In this document: positions 8,820 to 18,372 of the stretch, piece after piece
Numbering within the stretch: the stretch's first letter is position 1
Layout of the letters: each line of letters starts with the position of its first letter
NCBI GenBank assembly: GCA_003049485.1
Contig: PYST01000510.1
Location: 1-20,843 of the forward strand
DNA length: 20,843 bases
Reading direction: 5' to 3'
From: Ophioceras dolichostomum
Taxonomy: Eukaryota > Ascomycota > Sordariomycetes > Magnaporthales > Ophioceraceae
Translations under genes and position numbers: made by a program
The notes under the pieces: model-generated
The model's input: the letters and a program-made list of their open reading frames with translations, nothing else
Database searches by the model: none
What the model was told of the DNA's origin: nothing

Positions 8820-11810
8820 ATGTACGAAGACTCTTGGTACAGCTTCGTACCCGACTTTCAGAACAGGAGAGGCGCTGCGGCTCAAGGCCATCGTCGCAAC
8901 CCATCGCTTCATCAGCAGCCCAATGCAAGCTCCCCCCGCACTCCTCTGACAAGACTCCCGTGCGCACAATTGACTGCCACTTCTGGCTACCTAACTGACA
9001 CCCGCACGCCGCCATCACAGGGCACAAACCAAGGCCCCGATGCGGCGCAAGACGAACTCTTCGAGGAGATCGAAGATGACAGCCCTCCCGCGCCGACGTT
9101 GACGAGGCGAGCAAAGTCCTACTCCGATTTCTACGATGTGGTCCGGAAACAGCTCAGCAAGGATGCAATGAAGAAGCGAAAGAAGAAAATGGACAGGGGA
9201 TGGGATGCATTAAACGCTCCTGAACTCCCCGACGGTCGTCATCTGTTCGCAGAGCGGGAAGTCGCCCCATTTGATGACGCTCTCGGAAGCGAGCTGCTCG
9301 AAGCAAGTCAACGAGAATACCAGTGCGTCTTCTTCCCATCCTTCCCCTCTATCACTCGGCTCGACACACCCAAGACGGGTGGATGGCAGAGGGCCTTGAC
9401 TTACGCTCGCCTGTCAATCATAGTTCTTACCGAGACAAGCTGTCCCTGACGGAGAGACATCTCGACACGCTCATACAAGACACGAACGGCGCGCTCGACA
9501 TCTTGGCCTCACTAGCCGAGTCCTTCCGGGCTGTCGAAGACCAGACGACGTCTTTCCAGGCGCAGTGCGATGACCTACTCACGGAGCAGAAGAGGCTGGA
9601 GAAGCTCGCAGATGACATCCGTGGCGACTTCTACTACTACGCCTACCTGGAGGAGGTCACGCGAAGGCTTAACGCACCTGGTGCTAGCCGCCTAGTTGAT
9701 GGGTCGTCCTTCGCGGAGATGCTCTCGAACATCGAGGCTTGCATCGTATTCATGATCAAGCATGTAAGGTCTCTCCTCCGCCACCGTCATCCTCTTCTCG
9801 GACGACGGCCCACACCCTTGCCCACTGCAGCACTCAGGACTGACTGAACCCTCCCGCGACGAATGAAACCGCACAGCCAACCTACCGGGATGCCGAGTCA
9901 TACCAAGCCCGGTACCAGTCGCTGTTGACCAAAGCCCTCCATCTCTTGGAGGTTGGATTCACCGCACTGCTGGACCGGGTCTCGACCGACATCTCCAAGC
10001 AGATCGCCGCAACCGCATCCGAGCCCACTAGGCACGCGCTCGCATACGGCCGCTTCGAGGAAATGATGCTCGAGTCCTACTCGCTCATCCCCAACGTGCA
10101 AGAGGTCGTCCACAGGGCCTACAACCGCCACGGGAACCCCAAGTCGGGCCCCTGCGCGGACACGTACAGCAACACGGCCGACAACATCTTCCGGTCCTAC
10201 CTGGCCGCCCGGGACCGCGACCTGAAGCCGCTCAACCAGGCGGAGCTGGACGCGTTCAAGAAGGAGGCCAGGGACTCGCAGGACGACAGGCTCCACGACG
10301 ACAGGGAGGTCGCGGCGCTGATGCTGGAGGCCGCGTCCCGCAACTTCGTGAAGCAGTGCTTCGAGCGCTCGTACAACGAGCTCACGCTCTTCGCGCGCAT
10401 CTTCTCCGTCGAGCCACAGTACCACCACCTGGAAGGCGTCGGCGCCGGCGCCTCCTCGGCGTTCGCCACGCTCAAGGCGTACCGCAGTGACTCCGTGAAC
10501 GGCGTCAACATCACCCCCATCGCCACGACCCTGCAGTCCGTGTGGACCGCGGCGGCGGCGGCGGCGGGGGCGGAGCAGCTGCTGGGCGTCGTGTGCCACG
10601 TCGTCGGCTGGATGACGGACGAGTACCTGATCCTGGACTACGACGAGGACGAGACCCCCGTCGCGCTGCACCGGCAGGAGCTGACCGTCCGTGTGCTGGC
10701 TGAGCACCTCTGGGCTTTCACCGACGCCCTGTTTGAGGCCGAGATCACGAAGACGATCACGAAGGCGCCCGTGGTCCTTGACGCGCTGAAGGCAGGGCCG
10801 CCGACTGCTAAAGCCGCTGCTGCTAAAGCTGCCGCTAAAACCGGCGATAGCGCTGCGACGTCATCGGGTGCTTACCCGCCGGTTTTACGGGCTCTCGAGC
10901 TCCTCAAGATGTTTGATCAGTGCATGCCGAAGGAGCGATGTGTAAGTGCCCTGAATCTCATATAAGATATTGCTCTCCCATTTCTCCCGGTTTGCTGTGT
11001 TCTCGGCGCAAGAGGAGGTTACAGCAGAATTAGCAAGCTGACACTACCTACCTACCCACCCACGACCCTCTTTCACAGCAACGAAACAGTCCAGTCGTGT
11101 TCAAAATAGTCCGCGAAACGATCCAGGCCCTGCAACGCGCCGAGGCCCGCATCAAGTCGGCAAAGGGCAGTAGCGCCGCCACCCTCACCGACCCGGACCT
11201 GTTCATAATCAAGAACCTGCTCGTCCTCAAGAACGAGCTGCTCACCCTCGAGATCGGCGACGTGCGCGGCGCGGGCATCCAGCACTTCCCCCAGATCTGG
11301 GACGCCCTGTCCGCGGCGGGCGGTCTGATCGGCTACTTCAGCAGCTTCATCCCCGGAGCCTCCTTGTTCTCCTCCTCGTCTTCGGCGCGCAACTCGCCAG
11401 CCCCGGGCGGCGCGTCGGGATCTGCGTCTGGAGTGGGCACGCCGAGAGTCGGTGGTGGCACGGGTGCTGATGGGCAGCCGCAGCAGCAGGACGCGAGCGA
11501 GCAGCTTGATGAGTTGCTGAGGCAGAGCATTTATGCGTTCACGCAGCGGTGGGCTGCGATCATCAATGACGCGAGAGGTGTTGGGGGTACTGGTGGTAAA
11601 GGCCAGGCGCAGGCGCTCGCGGGGAAGAACCTGGGGAAGATCGAGAGGGATCTGGATGAGCTGCTGCAGGCTGCGTTCAGCAGCCAGCCGGAGGTGGTGG
11701 CGAAGCTGAAGGAGGCGATACAGATCAACGCGCAGGCTGCGCAGGAGAAGAATAGGGGGAAGGGTGGTGGCGCTGCGAGTGGGAGCAGCAGTAGGATTTC
11801 GAGGGTTTAG
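8820..11810 (+). CDS. COG3: Conserved oligomeric Golgi complex subunit 3 (Sec34-like)
   Basis: COG3/Sec34 is part of lobe A of the COG tether, which captures retrograde vesicles at the Golgi. The gene has four exons (8820-9322, 9424-9763, 9877-10941, 11079-11810) with GTGCGT, GTAAGG and GTAAGT donors, giving 879 aa. The start is the ATG of MYEDSWYSFVPDF; the longer open frame upstream lacks conservation-like sequence. The disordered N-terminus holds a basic KKRKKK patch. Residues about 168-235 form the coiled-coil-like helix that leads into the Sec34 signature DFYYYAYLEEVTRRLNAP, followed by EACIVFMIKH, YRDAESYQARYQSLL and the long helical region. Ala-rich (GCGGCGGCG near 10550; KAAAAKAAAK near residue 590) and Ser/Gly-rich linkers interrupt the C-terminal half. 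The length is in the range of fungal COG3 proteins. It is intact and very probably essential or nearly so. Confidence 0.93.
11042..11060. repeat. CCTA repeat inside COG3 intron 3
   Basis: CACTACCTACCTACCCACC lies in the intron just before the pyrimidine tract and CAG acceptor at 11078. It is one of the recurring TAGG/CCTA clusters, here placed between the likely branch region and the splice acceptor. Confidence 0.75.
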
Positions 11811-12266
11811 TTAGGTAGCCAGGTAGGTATTCAGTCGTCACTCAGAAGTGGGTTGTAGACGTGAGGAGATTAGGAAAAAGGAATCATTGACGTTTCGTAG
11901 ACATTGTTGTCTTCCTATGTCAGTCATTTGGCATAATGCAGTCGTCAGTCGTATAAGCCGGGATCTTTATTGTACATGCTTCCCCTAAAGCTGGCGAGAG
12001 AGAGACGATGTGGCCTGGTTTTGTCTTTGGATCTATGTGCCGTGTCCTCCATCTATTACCTCAAGGACACGGCCGTCCAGCCTTCCGTTTTGAAAGTCCA
12101 TGAGTGAGTGTTGAATACACAAAAAAAAAATATACATGTATGGGACAATGCGCGCCCTTTTGTTGTACAAATTCCCCGAAAATACTTACAACGTTTCCCC
12201 CAAAGCCTTGTTGTTCCCGTCTCCTGAGTCCTTCACGACCGGCAGCAAGTGAAAAGTACATCCTAC
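11811..12266. other. Convergent 3' intergenic region (COG3 / LETM1-domain gene)
   Basis: No gene is seen. The two neighbours end toward each other, so this region holds both 3' UTRs. A TAGG cluster (11812-11830, TAGGTAGCCAGGTAGGTATT) follows the COG3 stop codon directly. A nine-A run occurs at 12121-12129. The short ORFs around 12104-12310 and 12061-12291 are chance. Confidence 0.5.
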
Positions 12267-12272
12267 CTACCT
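12261..12272. repeat. TAGG cluster containing the LETM1-gene stop codon
   Basis: TCCTACCTACCT on the plus strand is AGGTAGGTAGGA on the minus strand. The LETM1-domain protein's final TAG (12267-12269) is one of the units of this cluster. Confidence 0.75.
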
Positions 12273-12673
12273 CACCAACAGCCCCTCCCATTCCTCAGCC
12301 GGGCGTGTAAGCAGCACCTTCATCAACCGCACCCTCTCTCCTTCGTCTTCTCCTCGCCGCAGAACCCGCAGCCACAGCTCCAGCAGCCGCCGCAGCTCCG
12401 CCTCTTCTGGACCAGCGCCGCCGACATCGATCCCGCGCTCCGCGCACGCGAGCACCACCTCGTCGGCGACCAGGGCGTCGACGCCGCCCGCCTGCTCGAG
12501 CAGCGCGTCGTCGCGCGCCAGGAACGCCAGGTGCGCCCTCACGCGGGAGCGGGCCAGCGCGGAGGGCACGAAGCCGACGCGGTCCCATGCTCGGCCGACG
12601 AGGTTGAGCGAGCGGGCGATGTGTTTGTCTGCTATGTTGTCGGGTACCGGTGGTGGTGGTGTTCCTGTCATCG

Positions 12674-12710
<37 letters not shown>

Positions 12711-13460
12711 AGGATGGGTCTCATTCTTCTTCTTCGCCTCCCGCTCCGGTCCTCGAGGAGCTGGCTGTGCGCCGCTCGACTCCAGCAGCGCGCGCAGGTC
12801 CGCGAAGGCGGCGGCGCGGCGCTCCGAGGTCTGCAGGTCCAGCTTGGCGACCTGTCGCGGGATGCGGCAGGTGAAGGGGACGACGCGGGGGAGGGCCATG
12901 ACGACGAAGGGGGTGAGCTCGCCGCAGAGGAGGAGCATGAGGGCGAAGATGGGGACGCGGGAGAGGTCGTGGCGCGTGCGGGTGGTGAGCTGGTGGGCGG
13001 CGCGGGTGTTGGGGTGGGGAACGGGGATGTCGTCGATGGTGATCGACGTGGTGGTTTCTGGTGACGAAGAGAGCACCGCGCGACGGAGTTTGTAGTTCGT
13101 GAAGATGGCGCGCATGCCCTTTTTGTAGAATGTGAGGTAGGCTTTGCCGGTCGCGAGGAGGCGGGTGAAGGTCGTTGAGGTCGCGGGGTCCGTGGGGGGG
13201 AATTCTAGGGGTGGTGGACGGGTCGAGGACGGGGGGTTTGCGGCCAGGGAGACGGGAGGCGATCGGCTCGTGGGTTTTGGTGGTGATCGGGAGCTGGCGG
13301 TGCTGCTGGTGCTGTTCAGTCTGTTCCCGGAGCTCCGGGTCGGGTGACGTGGAGCTCTGGAAGCGGCCAGCAGCAGCCTGTGTGGTATAGAAGACCGCGA
13401 TTCATGCGGCAGGTAGAGAAAAGGAGCGCGCACAGCGCGCAACGGAGCTGTTTGCCTCAT
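12267..13460 (-). CDS. Mitochondrial LETM1-domain (ribosome-binding-type) protein
   Basis: A single-exon gene of 397 aa if the ATG at 13460 is used. The open frame extends to 13643, but the 13460 start gives a proper mitochondrial presequence: Arg- and Ser-rich and almost free of acidic residues for about 60 residues. The core matches the LETM1 domain: YKKGMRAIFTNYKLRR, then DLSRVPIFALMLLLCGELTP (membrane-spanning), PFVVMALPRVVPFTCRIPRQV, followed by helical segments. LETM1-family proteins (yeast Mdm38/Ylh47) sit in the inner membrane and act in K+/H+ exchange and in export of mitochondrially encoded proteins. This is a short member without the usual C-terminal coiled coils, so a specific ortholog cannot be named. 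A polyglutamine tract interrupts the domain. The stop codon lies in a TAGG cluster. Confidence 0.82.
12678..12710. repeat. (CTG)11 microsatellite coding for polyglutamine
   Basis: Eleven uninterrupted CTG units on the plus strand are CAG on the coding minus strand, giving eleven Gln. It lies in a charged, Pro-containing linker between the membrane-spanning part and the C-terminal helices of the LETM1-domain protein. A pure repeat without synonymous interruptions suggests recent expansion. Confidence 0.9.
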
Positions 13461-13808
13461 CGCATTACAAGTTTGTCTGGATGTGAGGTTGAAGATTCTG
13501 GGGAAGAAGAGCTGTGGAGCTGTCCGAATTGGGTTGATTTTTGCTCTAGGGGGTCGGAGCGTGTTTCGGGACATTACGTCAGTCGGCCCAGCCCTAAGAC
13601 GTTGTATTGAAGCTCTTCTCTCATCAGCAGGCAGACCGATCAAGATGCCTGAAAAATCACCATATCTCTTTATTATTAGTCAAGATTCTCGGGAGATTTT
13701 CCCCTCAGAAACGAGTGATGCCAGGCCAACAGTGTCTCCATCTAGCTTGCTTGTCAGGCCACAGCGACCTCATCCCCCACAGGCTAATCGACCTCCGCAA
13801 ATCGCTCT
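13461..13808. other. Intergenic region between RidA and LETM1-domain gene
   Basis: Both neighbours are read on the minus strand, so this 348-bp region should hold the RidA 3' UTR and the LETM1-gene promoter. The minus frame stays open up to 13643 but its product lacks features. Nothing else is recognised. Confidence 0.5.
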
Positions 13809-14414
13809 CTACAACTTCGACCCCACCTGGTTCAAGAAGGCCGTAACCTCGATTTCCACATCCGTGCCGAAGGGCAACTGGTGGACGGCCACGCAGGTCC
13901 GGCACTAGGAGGTAGGAGGTTAACTCGGGTCAGTACACGTGCCTAGGTAGGGAGTACTACTTTCGGCAAGGAAGCTCAAATAACGGCGACTTACCGGCTT
14001 CGGCTCCGCGGTGAAGACCTCGTCCCACGCCTCGTTCATGGCGGCGAAGTCGTCCATCGTAGTCAGAAAGCAATTGGCCTTGACCACGTTGTCCAGGCTG
14101 CTCCCCGCCTCTTCTAGGACAGCGGCGATATTCTTCAGGACTTGTCGCTATGTGGTAGAATAAGAACAGCGCTAGTGTTGGCGATATGTTTGTTCATAGG
14201 TTAAGTAGGATCTCAAAGAGCACACCATGTTAGGTGTGCCTTACTCACTCACCGTTCGATCCTTGACGGTTCCTTCAACTTCCTTCCCCGTCGCCGGGTC
14301 TTTCCCGATGTTGCCAGAGCAGTACACCATCCCATTGTACTTGATCGCCTGCGAGAACTGTGGCAGCGGTGCCGGCGCCTTCGTTGTGAAGACGGCTTCC
14401 TTCATGTCGGCCAT
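13809..14414 (-). CDS. RidA/YjgF/UK114-family 2-iminobutanoate/2-iminopropanoate deaminase
   Basis: RidA proteins hydrolyse reactive enamine/imine intermediates such as 2-aminoacrylate released by PLP enzymes, protecting isoleucine synthesis and other PLP enzymes (yeast Hmf1 cytosolic, Mmf1 mitochondrial). There are three exons on the minus strand: 14414-14253, 14147-13995 and 13904-13809. Each is an exact number of codons with GTGAGT and GTAAGT donors and TAG acceptors. The product is 136 aa, near the family's usual 125-140. Visible landmarks are APLPQFSQAIKYNG, CSGNIGKDP (strand beta with the Gly loop), ANCFLTTMDDFAAMNEAW and CRTCVAVHQLPFGTDVEIEVTA. Arg about 107 and Glu about 122 have the same spacing as the catalytic Arg105/Glu120 of E. 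coli RidA. No presequence is seen, so the cytosol is likely. A TGAGTCA element lies 169 bp upstream. Confidence 0.95.
13905..13994 (-). other. RidA intron 2 carrying a TAGG motif
   Basis: A 90-bp intron (GTAAGT donor, CTCCTAG acceptor on the minus strand). It contains CCTAGGTAGG (13942-13951, plus strand) and ends with CCTCCTACCTCC, so part of its acceptor-side tract is again built from CCTA-like units. Confidence 0.75.
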
Positions 14415-15140
14415 TGTGTGTCTGTTCTTGTCGTTTGAGAGGTTTTAGGTTTTTTTTCTAAGAGTCGGGCAGAGACTACTGAGAGAAATAGCTTGATCGC
14501 CGTTGCTTCTAACTACCGAGGTACGCGACATTTGACCCCTGTTATAATATACGAAGACGTGTTACAGACTCGCCTTCTTCCATGAGTCACAAAGGTGCTA
14601 TTCGCACCGGATTATCGTGGCCCCCAATTATAAATTGTTGGAGGAACTGCTCCATCCCTAGGGCGCGAGAGTCTGTTCTGCGCGGGGGATGTCATCGGCG
14701 CCCGCCATCGGGGGAGGAGCGGAGCTGCAAGCCAAGGAGGGGCCGAGCCCACCATGCAATCAAGCGTATGTGATTCGACGCTCAGCAGCATCTACCGTCG
14801 AGTTAGGGATCCCTTCACATCAAAGGTCGGGATATAGGAGTTGTAATGGACCATACCCCCGAGAAGAAGAAGGGTACAGGTCTCTGAAACAGGGTATAGT
14901 ATGCTCGGGCCGATAAAACGGCCGAATGAACATTGATGTGGATTGAACCAAGCACGCGCTGTATTGATATGTCCGTGTCGTACACACTGCGGAGCCACTG
15001 ATATGTAGGTGTAGATACATGTATATATATGTTGATGCCGGGCCAAGACCAAATGAGAGAAAAGAATATAGGTACACGCATTATTAAGGTAGGTATTATC
15101 TTCCTTTCCATTTCTACCTAGGTAGGCAGTCATCACCTAC
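14415..15140. other. Intergenic region: RidA promoter and reductase 3' region
   Basis: No gene is seen. The RidA side holds the TGAGTCA element and an AT-rich inverted repeat CAATT-ATA-AATTG (14626-14638). The middle contains TATATATATG (near 15023). Overlapping minus-strand ORFs at 14792-15136 have no domain-like sequence and coincide with the reductase 3' UTR. Confidence 0.5.
14583..14589. promoter_or_regulatory. TGAGTCA, candidate Gcn4/CPC1 site upstream of RidA
   Basis: A perfect match to the TGASTCA element bound by the fungal bZIP regulator of general amino-acid control (Gcn4, CPC1/CpcA), 169 bp upstream of the RidA ATG. RidA function in amino-acid metabolism makes this plausible. A 7-base motif is expected two or three times by chance in a window of this size, and another copy (TGACTCA) occurs near 20379 with no such context. 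Confidence 0.4.
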
Positions 15141-15147
15141 CTACCAC
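15087..15147. repeat. TAGG/CCTA cluster containing the reductase stop codon
   Basis: Three groups lie within 60 bp: AGGTAGGTA, CTACCTAGGTAGG and CACCTACCTACC. On the minus strand the reductase ends Gly-Trp-TAG, and this TAG is the first unit of TAGGTAGGT. Confidence 0.85.
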
Positions 15148-17159
15148 CCAAAGCTCTCCTGGTGATACCAAACATGCCTCCCCCGCATGACCCAAGCTCC
15201 CACGCACTCCCTCGTCTCCCTCGCCATCTCCGTTGGGCCGCACACAAGCACGGCCACGCGCTCCTCGACGCCGTGCCGGAACGTGTCGTCGACGATCTTG
15301 CGCAGGTCCGGCCTGCGCCGGTTGTGCAACGCCGTGTAGCGGCCGCGCCTGCGGTCACGGTACAGCGCGTTGAGCTCCACCCCGCCGGCGCCTCCGCTTT
15401 CTCCAGGTGATGACGATGTGGGTGCGAGGCTGGAGCTGCCACCGGTAGTGCCCATTTCTGCGGCGAGCGCTGCGCCGCCGGCCGACGAGAAGGCGGAGGA
15501 GCTGGAGGAAGAAGTGGGAGCGCCGCCACCGCCGAGGAGGTCGCCTGTCAGGAAGAGGTGGACGTTGTCGTCGGTGAGGATGTTGCTGTTGCTGCCGCTG
15601 TGTGTGCTGCGGCCGGAGGACGGGTCGCTACTACTATTACTGTCTTGTGTTGGTGGTTGTTGGGACACGGCCCAGGTGGCGTCGCCGGCGGTGCGCAGGG
15701 CCCATATCAGCTCGACTTTGGCGGAGGGGTTGTCGTGCAGGAGGGCGCGGTAGAGCGGGACGGCGAACGTGGCGCCAACGCCGCCCGCGACGAGCAGGAC
15801 GCGGTCGAAGTCCGGGCCTGCTAGGAGAGGGAAGTGCGCCGCGGCGCCGTAGGGACCCTCTATGCACAGCGGGATGCGGTTCTCGTCGTAGTTGGCTAGC
15901 CGGTCGGACAGACCCGTAGTGGTAGGGGTGGACGCCTGCGAAGAAGTGGTCCTCCCTGGGTTGGCTCGCGCGAATCGGGCGAGAGCTGCGGTGAGGGGCC
16001 CGCCGCGGTGGCGGGCCACGAGGGTCAGGTCGCCCGTGATGTCGTCTACGTCGGCGACGGTGAACGGGTTGAGCAGGAATTCGTAGAGGAGCGACCCGAC
16101 CGAGGCTGGGTTCGGGTCCGGTCTGGCCGCGGCGGGGATGGATAGGTAGACGTGAGTGCCCGGGTGTTCGCGGAAGGCGTTAACCCTGCCGTGAGGCACC
16201 GCAAGCGAGATCTTGACCAGCGTCGTCCCTGGTATGTACTCCAGCGTAGCCCTGCCTGCGATAGTCAGAAGTCTGCGCACGGTGACGTCCATCACCACAA
16301 ACGCCAACGCGGCGGCCACGTTGACCCTGGCGGGCCGGGCGTGGTAGAACAGCAGCGCCGGGATGGCGAAGGAGACCGTCAGGTGCGTGATGAAGAAGAG
16401 CCGGTACGAGAAGTTGCGGACAACGGGGAGGGCGGTCGCGAAGAGGAGGTTGATCCCGATCCACGAGGCGACGCCGGCGAAGACGATGGGCGCGAAGAGC
16501 CGCTTAGCCAAGATGCCGTTCTGGACGAAGTAGTTGAGGTAGAACGCGCCGTGTAGGAACAGTAGAAGATATATGACGCGGCCCTGCGCCCTGTGCCACC
16601 TGTTGACCTGCTCGTGGGCCACGCCGAAGGCGAAGGCGACCGGGTTGATCACCTTGAGCGCGAGCAGGTACTGGATCGGCAGCTGGGCGGCGGCCACGAC
16701 GCCGAACCGCTTGGTCAGGTGCAGGTAGTCGTCGCCCGTGTCCAGGACGCACAGGAGGAGCAGCCACGCGGCCCACAGAGTGCCGAAGACCCAGACGTCC
16801 CTCTCGCCACGGTACTTCCCGAGCAGGAAGACCTCCCCGCCCAGCCACCACCTGGCCCTCCGCGCACGCGAGACCCACCCGCCCAGCGCGCTCCGGCGCT
16901 GGACCTTCAGGGACGGCGAGTCTGGGATGGCGTCATAGGCACCCCCGCTCCCTCCTCCTCCTCCTCCTCCTCCTCCTACTCCACCGCTTGTGGAACCCGT
17001 CGTCGCCGACACGATCCGCCGGACCACCTGGAAGCCCAGGAACGCCGCGATGGGCGCAAGGGCGGACAGCTGCGAGTAGATCGCGTACTGGTCCAGCATG
17101 TCGCGCCGGAGCGCCTTGGCATCGTGGTCCAAGTCGACGAACTTGTACGGCCAGCCCAT
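15141..17159 (-). CDS. Ferric-reductase / NADPH-oxidase-like transmembrane flavocytochrome
   Basis: A single-exon gene of 672 aa. Fungal FRE-family proteins pass electrons from NADPH through FAD and two haems across a membrane to Fe(III)/Cu(II) or oxygen. The N-terminal part has a Gly-rich loop. Membrane helices begin near residue 122. The haem ligands are seen as two His pairs with 13 residues between: H189/H203 (HRAQGRVIYLLLFLH) and H259/H273 (HLTVSFAIPALLFYH). The FAD domain shows HPGTHVYLSIP (about 332) and NPFTVAD (about 364), where many relatives have HPFT. The NADPH domain shows IEGPYG, LLVAGGVGATFAVPLY (about 455-470), VLVCGPTEMARETRE, and it ends in WYHQESFGW, the C-terminus typical of this fungal group. 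A Ser/Gly-rich low-complexity insert of more than 100 residues (about 500-610) splits the NADPH domain. Substrate (iron, copper or oxygen) cannot be told from sequence. Confidence 0.9.
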   Translation of the reverse strand: MGWPYKFVDLDHDAKALRRDMLDQYAIYSQLSALAPIAAFLGFQVVRRIVSATTGSTSGGVGGGGGGGGGSGGAYDAIPDSPSLKVQRRSALGGWVSRARRARWWLGGEVFLLGKYRGERDVWVFGTLWAAWLLLLCVLDTGDDYLHLTKRFGVVAAAQLPIQYLLALKVINPVAFAFGVAHEQVNRWHRAQGRVIYLLLFLHGAFYLNYFVQNGILAKRLFAPIVFAGVASWIGINLLFATALPVVRNFSYRLFFITHLTVSFAIPALLFYHARPARVNVAAALAFVVMDVTVRRLLTIAGRATLEYIPGTTLVKISLAVPHGRVNAFREHPGTHVYLSIPAAARPDPNPASVGSLLYEFLLNPFTVADVDDITGDLTLVARHRGGPLTAALARFARANPGRTTSSQASTPTTTGLSDRLANYDENRIPLCIEGPYGAAAHFPLLAGPDFDRVLLVAGGVGATFAVPLYRALLHDNPSAKVELIWALRTAGDATWAVSQQPPTQDSNSSSDPSSGRSTHSGSNSNILTDDNVHLFLTGDLLGGGGAPTSSSSSSAFSSAGGAALAAEMGTTGGSSSLAPTSSSPGESGGAGGVELNALYRDRRRGRYTALHNRRRPDLRKIVDDTFRHGVEERVAVLVCGPTEMARETRECVGAWVMRGRHVWYHQESFGW
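16951..16977. repeat. (CCT)9 microsatellite coding for polyglycine
   Basis: Nine CCT units are GGA/GAG on the minus strand. In the reductase frame they encode a run of Gly at about residues 62-70, between the N-terminal helix and the first main membrane segment. Confidence 0.9.
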
Positions 17160-17989
17160 CTTGCCCTTGTCTTGTTTGCCTTGTCTTTTTTTTTTCCTTT
17201 GTTGTGGACCCTGTCCGTCTCGGTTCGGTCGGTTCGGCAGGGCGCCGACAGGGCCTGGCGGGGCAGGAGATTGGCAGTGGACAGACTGGCAGATTCCGGG
17301 GTTCCAACTAGCAAGGTACCGGTGGAGGACGGCCCCCTCGTCACTCGTTCCTGTTTCGTCGGTGCCGTGTCGCCCTTCTCCAATCGACCGTGGCGCTGGT
17401 GCTCTTTTGACTCTTCTTCAAGTGTAGTTTCTCCGAGTGGGATGGAATTGAGGAGAAAGATTCAGGACACTGTGCTGTGAGTGGGGCAGCAGGTCGATGA
17501 TGTTTTATTGTGTCCCCTAGCCGCTATTTTAAAATTTAGCTTTCTGGTCCCGGCGCGTTCCTCCTCGTGTTTCTTTCGTCGCAGGACCTGGCAGGTGGTA
17601 CTGACTGCCCGCTAAGGAGTAGCTTCAGGGGTTCATCGATTGAGTACTGGGTCAAATCGTCGGCATTTCATTGGGTCTTTGGTCTACTGGTGGGCCTGAG
17701 GCACAGGGCTCTGTGGCCAAGCTTTTCTTTGCCGTGAACCGAGCGCGGGGTGTCCCCGAAGAGTCTCTACTGTCGTACCGTCTATCACCGTGGGTCCCGA
17801 AATGGCAACCATCACGTCGTCCATAAAATTCCAAGAAAAAAGGGGCTTGTAGGAGGACTATCTAAACCAAATTCCAATTCCTCGATACGCCGTTCTAATA
17901 CAAGATTCGAATACCGAAACATGAGAGAGTGTATCAGTGAGAGAAAGAAGAGGAAAAAGAGTACTAAAACAATATCAAATATTGAAAAA
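17160..17989. other. Upstream region of the reductase gene
   Basis: No gene is seen. A T-rich tract (CTTTTTTTTTCC, near 17188) lies just upstream of the start codon, as is common in fungal promoters. The stretch 17940-18000 is AT-rich and holds a CAATAT-CAA-ATATTG inverted repeat near 17970. Open frames here are antisense shadows or random. Confidence 0.5.
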
Positions 17990-18211
17990 TCAGAGTTGTA
18001 TGCCCATCCACTGTAGAGTTGCATCGGAGATCTTATTGGCTTTTGCCCACTCCCTTATTCGTTGGTTACCGTCCATCGACCCCCCGCGCCGAATAAACTG
18101 GTTCCAAGGGTCCTCGTCCGGCCCTTGCCCAAGCCAACGCCTAGTGCTCTCTGGGACCTCCCCCACTGACTGGCCGTCGCCCCGTTTCCTGCCCGAGCTT
18201 GTCGTAGCCAT
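17990..18211 (-). CDS. Hypothetical 73-aa ORF, weak candidate
   Basis: The ATG at 18211 opens a 73-codon frame ending in TGA. The product is hydrophilic and compositionally balanced, with Trp-containing segments (WLGQGPDEDPWNQFIRR and IREWAKANKISDATLQWMG) that look more protein-like than the surrounding random frames. An in-frame ATG also exists at 18244. I recognise no family. It lies about 830 bp upstream of the reductase on the same strand and could be a small gene, a relic, or chance. Confidence 0.25.
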   Translation of the reverse strand: MATTSSGRKRGDGQSVGEVPESTRRWLGQGPDEDPWNQFIRRGGSMDGNQRIREWAKANKISDATLQWMGIQL

Positions 18212-18372
18212 GGAGTACTGAGATACAGCCTCTTCATGCCCCAAAGTGCTCGTGCTTGCTGAGCTCTGCTGGTCACTCTCTTGTCAGCCTTCCGAGATGT
18301 CTGGGATATTCCATCGCGAGCAGGCTTGTCTATTTAGCTTACTGTTGCTCTTCGACTCATATTTGCGAATCT

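Noticed and set aside
14900..14980. GGTTCAATCC on the minus strand as a tRNA B-box
   Set aside because: The flanking bases do not form a T-stem and there is no A-box or acceptor stem.
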